In this document: positions 6,859-11,970 of the stretch, piece after piece | Numbering within the stretch: the first letter of the stretch is position 1 | Layout of the letters: each line of letters begins with the position of its first letter | From: an uncultured Lachnospiraceae bacterium | Lineage (GTDB): Bacteria > Bacillota > Clostridia > Lachnospirales > Lachnospiraceae | Assembly: GCA_934371475.1 (NCBI GenBank) | Contig: CAKRNX010000060.1 | Coordinates: 1-11,970 of the forward strand | Length of the DNA stretch: 11,970 bases | Direction of reading: 5' to 3' | The notes under the pieces: generated by a model | Told to the model about the DNA's origin: nothing | Database searches by the model: none | Seen by the model: only the letters and a program-made list of their open reading frames with translations | Program-made: the position numbers and the translations under genes

Positions 6859-8070
6859 ATGCTGACATTAGAATCATTTGAAGAAGCCGCGGAGATCGTG
6901 CGCAGAGTAACAAACGAGACAAAACTGGTATACAGTGAGTATTTCAGTATAAATACAGGGAACAAGGTATATCTGAAACCTGAAAATATGCAGGTGACCG
7001 GTGCGTACAAGATCCGCGGCGCATACTATAAGATCAGCACTATGAGCGAGGAAGAGAGACAGAGAGGACTGATTACCGCATCTGCCGGAAACCATGCGCA
7101 GGGGGTTGCCTATGCGGCAAAAGCATACGGCTGCAAGGCGGTTATCGTCATGCCGACCACTACGCCGCTGATGAAGGTGAACCGTACCAAGAGTTACGGC
7201 GCGGAGGTTGTACTCTACGGAGATGTGTATGATGAGGCATGCGAACATGCGCTGAAACTGGCGGAAGAAAACGGTTATACGTTCATCCATCCGTTTGATG
7301 ATCCGACAGTGGCTACCGGTCAGGGAACTATCGCCATGGAGATTTTCAAGGAGCTTCCTCTGGTAGATTATATCCTGGTGCCGGTGGGCGGAGGCGGACT
7401 GGCTACAGGTGTTTCCACACTTGCAAAGCTGCTCAATCCGAAGATCCGTGTGATTGGCGTGGAGCCGGAAGGGGCTGCCTGCCTGACGGCATCTCTTGAG
7501 GCCGGAAAGGTGACAACCCTGCCAAGCGTGAATACGATTGCAGACGGTACTGCGGTTAAGACGCCGGGGGAACATATTTTTCCATATCTGCAGGAAAATC
7601 TGGATGAAGTCATCACAGTGTCAGACGATGAGCTGATCGTGGCATTTCTTGATATGGTGGAAAATCATAAAATGATCGTTGAAAATTCAGGTCTGCTGAC
7701 CGTGGCAGCCCTGAAACATCTGAATGTAAAGGGAAAGAAGATCGTCAGTGTGCTCAGCGGCGGAAATATGGATGTAATTACAATGGCCTCTGTCGTACAG
7801 CACGGACTGATTCAGAGAGACCGTATCTTTACAATTTCCGTGCTTCTTCCGGATAAGCCCGGTGAGCTGGTACGCGTAGCTTCTATCATTGCAGAAGAAC
7901 AGGGCAATGTCATCAAGCTGGATCATAATCAGTTTGTCAGCACAAACCGAAATGCGGCAGTAGAACTGAAGATTACGCTGGAATCTTTCGGAACCGAGCA
8001 TAAGGAGCGGATTGTGCAGGCACTCAGAAACCATGGCTATCAGCCCAAGTTTGAGAATGCAAATCTGTAA
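6859..8070 (+). CDS. ilvA: Threonine ammonia-lyase with C-terminal ACT domain
   Basis: This PLP enzyme deaminates threonine to 2-oxobutyrate and ammonia; the product feeds isoleucine synthesis or propionate formation. The 403-residue protein has the PLP-binding lysine at Lys51 in GAYKIRGA (48-55), the SAGNHAQG segment and the tetraglycine phosphate-binding loop VGGGGL (176-181). A single ACT-like domain follows from about residue 322 (ISVLLPDKPGELVRVA onwards), the likely site for amino acid control. The length and single ACT domain fit the medium form, between short catabolic TdcB and long two-domain biosynthetic IlvA. Sequence alone does not say whether the role is biosynthetic or catabolic, so the symbol is approximate. 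AAGGAGA (6844-6850) lies 8 bases before the ATG. No other isoleucine genes are nearby. Confidence 0.92.
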   Translation: MLTLESFEEAAEIVRRVTNETKLVYSEYFSINTGNKVYLKPENMQVTGAYKIRGAYYKISTMSEEERQRGLITASAGNHAQGVAYAAKAYGCKAVIVMPTTTPLMKVNRTKSYGAEVVLYGDVYDEACEHALKLAEENGYTFIHPFDDPTVATGQGTIAMEIFKELPLVDYILVPVGGGGLATGVSTLAKLLNPKIRVIGVEPEGAACLTASLEAGKVTTLPSVNTIADGTAVKTPGEHIFPYLQENLDEVITVSDDELIVAFLDMVENHKMIVENSGLLTVAALKHLNVKGKKIVSVLSGGNMDVITMASVVQHGLIQRDRIFTISVLLPDKPGELVRVASIIAEEQGNVIKLDHNQFVSTNRNAAVELKITLESFGTEHKERIVQALRNHGYQPKFENANL

Positions 8071-8111
8071 AATTCAGATGGGAGATTTTGATAATTTCTG
8101 ATACCGCAAGT

Positions 8112-8139
8112 TTGCGCTGATCGAAACGGAGAGTAGAAT
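8112..8139 (+). promoter_or_regulatory. Weak candidate promoter for the phospholipid module
   Basis: The 126-base gap 8071-8196 has no gene. TAGAAT at 8134-8139 matches a -10 box at five of six positions, with TTGCGC at 8112-8117 16 bases upstream matching a -35 box at only three of six. No terminator separates ilvA from this gap. Read-through from ilvA is as likely as a separate promoter. Confidence 0.2.
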
Positions 8140-8196
8140 ACCGGGGCATTCTTGAAGTTCAGGGAATGATGAAACAGTAACAGAAAAGGAAAAAAT

Positions 8197-8871
8197 ATGA
8201 AATTTCTGAAAAAATATGTAGATCCATGGGTGAGGCTGTATTCAATCATTCCTTTGATTTCGGTATTTGCCTTTAACTGTCTGATTTACTGGGGAACTAT
8301 GAGTATAACTGCAGACTGGTATCATTTCGACTTTACGACGAAACTGGATCGCATGGTGCCTCTGGTTCCGTGGACGATTGTAATTTATCTGGGATGCTAT
8401 CTGTTCTGGGCGGTCAATTATATTATGGCGGGGCATCTGGAAATAAAAGAGTTTTACCGTTTTGTGACGGCAGATCTGCTGTCACGTGTGGTCTGCGGTA
8501 TCTTTTTCGTGGTGCTGCCTACCACAAACGTCAGGCCGGAGCTTCCGACGGATTCTATTTTCTATCCGGCAATGCAGTGGCTGTGGAACACGGATCAGGC
8601 GGTAAACCTGTTTCCGTCCATCCATTGCCTGGTAAGCTGGTTCTGCTATATTGCGATCCGCGGGAATAAAAAATTTCCGCGTTGGTATCGGTGGTTTTCC
8701 TGTATATTTGCGATAGCGGTATTTATCTCCACGCAGACGACGAAGCAGCACTATCTGGTGGATGTGATAGGTGCTGTAGCGCTGGCGGAGGGATGCTGGT
8801 GGTTTTCCCATCACACATCGTTATATCGGTATGTGATGCGATTCTTTGACAAGATCAACAAGAAGATATGA
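8197..8871 (+). CDS. PAP2-superfamily membrane protein with Aur1-like motifs
   Basis: This is a multi-spanning membrane protein of 224 residues with about six hydrophobic segments (roughly 16-34, 56-78, 94-110, 136-152, 162-180, 190-205). It belongs to the PAP2 phosphatase/phosphotransferase superfamily: PSIH at 140-143 stands in for the usual SGH motif, and Ser178-x6-His185-x3-Asp189 (STQTTKQHYLVD) forms the second catalytic motif, giving both histidines and the aspartate. An RP pair at 113-114 may be what remains of motif one. PSxH and an ST-start third motif resemble the Aur1/PAP2_3 branch, whose members include inositol phosphorylceramide synthases. The likely activity is removal or transfer of a lipid-linked phosphate group; the substrate is unknown. 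AAAAGGA (8184-8190) precedes the ATG. It lies 32 bases before pssA, suggesting a phospholipid or lipid headgroup role. Confidence 0.82.
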   Translation: MKFLKKYVDPWVRLYSIIPLISVFAFNCLIYWGTMSITADWYHFDFTTKLDRMVPLVPWTIVIYLGCYLFWAVNYIMAGHLEIKEFYRFVTADLLSRVVCGIFFVVLPTTNVRPELPTDSIFYPAMQWLWNTDQAVNLFPSIHCLVSWFCYIAIRGNKKFPRWYRWFSCIFAIAVFISTQTTKQHYLVDVIGAVALAEGCWWFSHHTSLYRYVMRFFDKINKKI

Positions 8872-8903
8872 CGATAAACGGAAAGAGAGTGAAGGGGTAA
8901 GTT

Positions 8904-9527
8904 ATGTTTTTGGGATTTTACAGTTATACCGTAATTTTGACGTATTTAGGGCTGGTCAGCTCTGTGATTGGCATGACGCAGGCACTTGAAGGACATTTCA
9001 GGATGGCGATTGCCTGCCTGGTTGTATCAGGCATCTGTGATATGCTGGATGGAAAAGTAGCGAGAACGAAAAAAGAACGGACGGACGATGAGAAACTGTT
9101 CGGGATTCAGATTGATTCCCTCTGTGATCTGGTATGTTTCTGCGTGTTTCCTGCGTTTCTGGGGTACGGACTTGGACTGAGAGGCTTCTGGGGAACGCTG
9201 GCTATGTGTCTGTTTGTGCTGGCAGGAGTGATCCGGCTGGGATATTTTAATGTAATGGAAGAAAAACGGCAGCAGAAAACGACAGAGGTACGCAAGTACT
9301 ATCAGGGGCTTCCGGTTACAAGTATCGCCATTATTTTTCCGGTGATCTATCTTCTGCGTCCGTATCTGGGACAGATCGCATATCTGCGGGTACTGATCGC
9401 TGTGATGCTGCTGGTGGCACTGCTGAATATCAGTAATGTAAAGGTAAAGAAACCGGGGAACAAAGAAATTACAGTTTTTGTGCTACTGGCAGTGGTGATC
9501 ATCGGAAAGCTGCTGAAGCTGTACTGA
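8904..9527 (+). CDS. pssA: CDP-diacylglycerol--serine O-phosphatidyltransferase
   Basis: The enzyme joins CDP-diacylglycerol and serine to give phosphatidylserine and CMP at the membrane. The 207-residue protein has several hydrophobic segments and the CDP-alcohol phosphatidyltransferase signature: Asp46, Asp49-Gly50, Ala53-Arg54, Gly67, Asp71 and Asp75. All four metal-binding aspartates are present. The stretch between AR and G is 12 residues (55-66, charged, TKKERTDDEKLF) where the common pattern has 7 or 8. The serine substrate is inferred mainly from the psd gene directly downstream, and the fold alone would also allow other alcohols. AAGGGG (8892-8897) lies 6 bases before the ATG. The gap to psd is 25 bases, so the two are very likely cotranscribed. 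Confidence 0.92.
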   Translation: MFLGFYSYTVILTYLGLVSSVIGMTQALEGHFRMAIACLVVSGICDMLDGKVARTKKERTDDEKLFGIQIDSLCDLVCFCVFPAFLGYGLGLRGFWGTLAMCLFVLAGVIRLGYFNVMEEKRQQKTTEVRKYYQGLPVTSIAIIFPVIYLLRPYLGQIAYLRVLIAVMLLVALLNISNVKVKKPGNKEITVFVLLAVVIIGKLLKLY

Positions 9528-9552
9528 TGGCTACATATAACGGAGAGAAAAA

Positions 9553-10533
9553 ATGAATTATATTGATCACGATGGAGTGTTATATACAGAGCAGGGGACG
9601 CAGGATCGCCTGCTTTCTGTTCTGTATACAAGCCGGTGGGGGAGATGCGCAGTGAAGCTGCTGGCGCAGCCGCCGGTGTCGGAGCTGGCAGGGAAACTGT
9701 TAGATACAGGGGCGTCCCGGTTCTTGGTAGGACCGTTTATCCGGTTAAACCATATGGATATGGAGCCGTATGTACGCACACAGCCGGGAGAATTTACTTC
9801 TTACAATGATTTTTTTACAAGAGAAATCCAGAAAGAAAAACGTCCGGTAGATCAGAATGCGAATCATCTGATTGCGCCCTGCGATGCCAGAGTGAGTGTC
9901 TATCCGATTGACGGGGATCGTTCTTTTACAGTGAAGCATACACGTTATACACTTCGCTCTTTATTGCACAGCAGAGAGCTGGCCAGGCGTTATCGGGGAG
10001 GCTATGCGATTATTCTGCGTCTCTGTGTGACAGATTATCACAGGTACATTTATCCGGTGACAGGAGTTAAGAGCGATAACTACAGGATACCTGGCATATT
10101 TCATACGGTAAACCCGATTGCAGTAGAGCGGGCAGATGCGTTTAAGGAAAATACCAGAGAGTTTACTCTGATCCGGAACCGGGAGTTTGGAACCATTCTG
10201 CAGATGGAAGTGGGAGCACTGATGGTAGGGCGCATCTGCAATTATCATCAGGCCGGAGAAGTCAGGCGCGGCGAGGAGAAGGGCCGGTTTGAGTTCGGCG
10301 GTTCTACTGTGATTTTGCTGATAGAACCAGGACGGGCCAGAATTCGGGAGGATTTGCTGCGCAATACAGGGGACGGGTGCGAGACGCAGGTGTGGATGGG
10401 CGAGGCCATCGGCAGCGTATCTTCAGGATATCCGAACCGTGAAATCAGATGGCGTTGTGCCGGAAAGGGCAAAAGAACCTGGAAGCGCAGGCGTCAGATG
10501 AAAGGAGCAAATGGATATGGGACAAGGCAGTAA
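9553..10533 (+). CDS. psd: Phosphatidylserine decarboxylase, type II
   Basis: This pyruvoyl enzyme turns phosphatidylserine into phosphatidylethanolamine. The 326-residue proenzyme cleaves itself between Gly250 and Ser251 in GGST (249-252); Ser251 becomes the pyruvoyl group of the small subunit. The catalytic partners are visible as Asp111 in PCDARVSVY and His163 in TDYHRYIYP. The N-terminal region with TSYNDFFTREI is typical of type II enzymes. After MGEAIG (282-287), where relatives usually end soon, there is a 39-residue tail (288-326) with 12 Arg or Lys and only one acidic residue. This tail runs into the start of the MATE gene. GGAGAG (9542-9547) lies 5 bases before the ATG. It completes the PE pathway begun by pssA. 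Confidence 0.95.
   Translation: MNYIDHDGVLYTEQGTQDRLLSVLYTSRWGRCAVKLLAQPPVSELAGKLLDTGASRFLVGPFIRLNHMDMEPYVRTQPGEFTSYNDFFTREIQKEKRPVDQNANHLIAPCDARVSVYPIDGDRSFTVKHTRYTLRSLLHSRELARRYRGGYAIILRLCVTDYHRYIYPVTGVKSDNYRIPGIFHTVNPIAVERADAFKENTREFTLIRNREFGTILQMEVGALMVGRICNYHQAGEVRRGEEKGRFEFGGSTVILLIEPGRARIREDLLRNTGDGCETQVWMGEAIGSVSSGYPNREIRWRCAGKGKRTWKRRRQMKGANGYGTRQ
10501..10507 (+). promoter_or_regulatory. MATE gene ribosome binding site, inside psd
   Basis: AAAGGAG lies within the end of the psd coding sequence. It is 3 bases before ATG 10511 and 9 bases before ATG 10517. Spacing favours 10517. Ribosomes finishing psd at 10533 would pass over this site, a usual arrangement for translational coupling. 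Confidence 0.7.
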
Positions 10534-11869
10534 CGATCTGACAGAAGGGTCGATTGGCCGGAAAATGCTGTTTTTCAGCATTCCGCTGATGGTGTCTAAC
10601 CTACTGCAGGTATTGTTTAATATGGCGGATGTGGCAGTGATCGGGCAGTTCAGGGGATCGCTTTCACTGGGGGCAGTGGGTTCTACCACTATTTTGATTG
10701 CCATGTTTACCGGGATCCTGATCGGCATGGGCAGCGGGATCAATGTACTGGCGGCCAGATGTTTCGGAGCTGGCAGACAGGAAGGAATGAGAAGGACAGT
10801 GCATACGGCGGCAATTCTCAGCCTGCTTCTCGGCATTGTGCTGACTCTGATCGGGGTGATTTTTGCCGGTCCGGTGCTTGGACTTCTGAATACAAAGGCA
10901 GAATTGATGGACAAGGCTGTGCTCTATATCAGGATCTATTTCCTTGGAATGCCGGCACTTGCACTCTATAATTTTGGCAATGCGATTTACGGGGCTGTCG
11001 GAAACACAAAGAAACCACTGTATTATCTGGCTTTTGCCGGAGTTGTGAATGTAGGGCTCAATCTTTTCTTTGTCGTAGCCTGCGGTATGGATGTGGAAGG
11101 TGTGGCTCTGGCCAGTATTATTTCTCAGTATATTTCAGCAGTCCTGATTGTGGGATCACTGTTTCGCTGCGGAGATATTTATGGAATGAAATTGCCATTC
11201 CTGAGGCTTTCCGGCCCGGAGGTAAAGATGATCCTGCAGATCGGTCTGCCGTCTGGATTTCAAAATGCAATTTTTCAGGTGGCCAACCTGTTTATTCAGG
11301 CAGGAGTCAATTCGTTTGATGCCACAGTGGTGGCGGGAAATGCGGCGGCAGCCAATGCAGATGCCATGGTTTATGATATGCTGGCGGCATTCTATACAGC
11401 CTGCGGAAGCTTTATGGGACAGAATTACGGGGCAGGCAAAAAGGACCGCGTAAAGAAGAGTTACCTTGTCAGTCTGGTCTACGGTGTGGGGCTGGCATTG
11501 GCGGCAGGCGGTCTGCTGGCAGTGTTTGGTCATCAGTTCCTTTCGATTTTTACTTCGGATGAGGCAGTGATCAGAGCGGGACGGTACCGCCTGATTATTA
11601 TGAGCTGCTCCTATTTTATTTCCGTATTTATGGATGGAACGATCGCAGCGTCAAGAGCCCTGGGAAAAAGCCTCGTGCCTACGATTGTGGTGGTGATGGG
11701 ATCCGTAGTGTTTCGGATTATCTGGGTATTTACAATCTTTGCCTATTTCCGCACGATTGAGTCGCTGTATCTGCTGTACGCATTTTCGTGGACGATCACG
11801 GCACTCACTGAAATGGCATATTTCCGAAAAGTGTATCACGAAAAAATGGCTGCGTTAGAAGATGTCTGA
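10517..11869 (+). CDS. MATE-family efflux transporter
   Basis: This is a 450-residue, about 12-helix membrane antiporter of the MATE family (MOP superfamily), which usually exports cationic drugs or metabolites using sodium or protons. The N-terminal segment IGRKMLFFSIPLMVSNLLQ, then LFNMADVAVIGQF and SLGAVG, is the classic family opening. The second half repeats the pattern with IGLPSGFQNAIFQVANLFIQ, in keeping with two six-helix bundles. Length is normal and no break is seen. ATG 10511 would add two residues but is only 3 bases from the ribosome binding site. The gene overlaps psd by 17 bases and is likely translated in step with it. The substrate cannot be read from the sequence; drug export is the default, while a lipid-related substrate is possible because other members of the MOP superfamily (MurJ, Wzx) move lipid-linked precursors. 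Confidence 0.93.
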   Translation: MGQGSNDLTEGSIGRKMLFFSIPLMVSNLLQVLFNMADVAVIGQFRGSLSLGAVGSTTILIAMFTGILIGMGSGINVLAARCFGAGRQEGMRRTVHTAAILSLLLGIVLTLIGVIFAGPVLGLLNTKAELMDKAVLYIRIYFLGMPALALYNFGNAIYGAVGNTKKPLYYLAFAGVVNVGLNLFFVVACGMDVEGVALASIISQYISAVLIVGSLFRCGDIYGMKLPFLRLSGPEVKMILQIGLPSGFQNAIFQVANLFIQAGVNSFDATVVAGNAAAANADAMVYDMLAAFYTACGSFMGQNYGAGKKDRVKKSYLVSLVYGVGLALAAGGLLAVFGHQFLSIFTSDEAVIRAGRYRLIIMSCSYFISVFMDGTIAASRALGKSLVPTIVVVMGSVVFRIIWVFTIFAYFRTIESLYLLYAFSWTITALTEMAYFRKVYHEKMAALEDV

Positions 11870-11918
11870 AAAAAACAAAAGGGTGCTTGAATTGTAAAAC
11901 TCTCTGACTGCCATGAAA

Positions 11919-11966
11919 AGGATTGCGGGTTTGTCAAGAAAAAATACTTGACAGACCCGCAATCTT
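11919..11966 (+). terminator. Long inverted repeat after the MATE gene, possible terminator
   Basis: Bases 11921-11938 pair with 11947-11964 over 18 positions, 17 Watson-Crick and one G-U, around an 8-base A-rich loop (11939-11946). A G-U and an A-U pair extend it to 11919-11966. It lies 52 bases after the MATE stop, so it is well placed to end the operon. On the + strand the window ends 4 bases after the extended stem with no U-tract visible. On the opposite strand the stem is followed by CTTTTC, so it may also serve a convergent gene beyond the window. The right arm contains TTGACA (11948-11953), which could instead be the -35 box of a gene to the right. Confidence 0.6.
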
Positions 11967-11970
11967 AGTG

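Noticed and set aside
8105..8116. Palindrome CGCAAGTTTGCG in the ilvA-PAP2 gap
   Set aside because: The stem is at most 5 bases with a 2-base loop, too small to suggest an operator or terminator without a second copy.
10412..10501. A frameshift near the end of psd that would restore a shorter C-terminus
   Set aside because: The +1 frame from about 10412 ends at 10501, just before the MATE ribosome binding site, which is suggestive. However, its translation does not look like a conserved Psd ending and there is no homopolymer to explain an error.

Overview
The window looks like a chromosomal core region of a Gram-positive anaerobe of the Clostridia, most likely a Lachnospiraceae-type gut Firmicute. 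The basis is the gene order plsX-acpP-rnc-smc-ftsY, strong AGGAG-type ribosome binding sites before nearly every gene, and the style of the PssA and type II Psd proteins. This placement is inferred from protein character and synteny; no search was run. All ten recognised genes lie on the + strand and are packed closely. There are no rRNA, tRNA, CRISPR, phage or insertion sequence features, and no gene-free stretch exceeds about 175 bases.

Layout. Bases 1-111 hold no recognisable gene but carry a possible promoter and the plsX ribosome binding site. Bases 112-1381 encode PlsX and acyl carrier protein, the entry to phospholipid synthesis. Bases 1382-1552 form a strongly structured spacer with overlapping hairpins and a possible 30-codon small ORF. 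Bases 1553-6782 encode RNase III, the SMC condensin ATPase and the SRP receptor FtsY; rnc and smc overlap by 20 bases. Bases 6859-8070 encode an ACT-domain threonine ammonia-lyase, where many Firmicutes have ylxM-ffh after ftsY. Bases 8197-11869 hold a membrane module: a PAP2-superfamily membrane protein with Aur1-like motifs, phosphatidylserine synthase, phosphatidylserine decarboxylase and a MATE-family transporter whose start lies inside the end of psd. A long inverted repeat closes the window.

How the genes fit together. PlsX converts acyl-ACP to acyl-phosphate for phosphatidic acid synthesis. Further downstream, PssA and Psd turn CDP-diacylglycerol and serine into phosphatidylserine and then phosphatidylethanolamine. 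FtsY delivers membrane proteins, so much of the window concerns building the membrane. RNase III and SMC are housekeeping genes for RNA processing and chromosome organisation. The parts most worth a second look are the acpP-rnc spacer and the PAP2/PssA/Psd/MATE cluster. The latter could be a small lipid headgroup synthesis and transport unit, but that is an inference from proximity.
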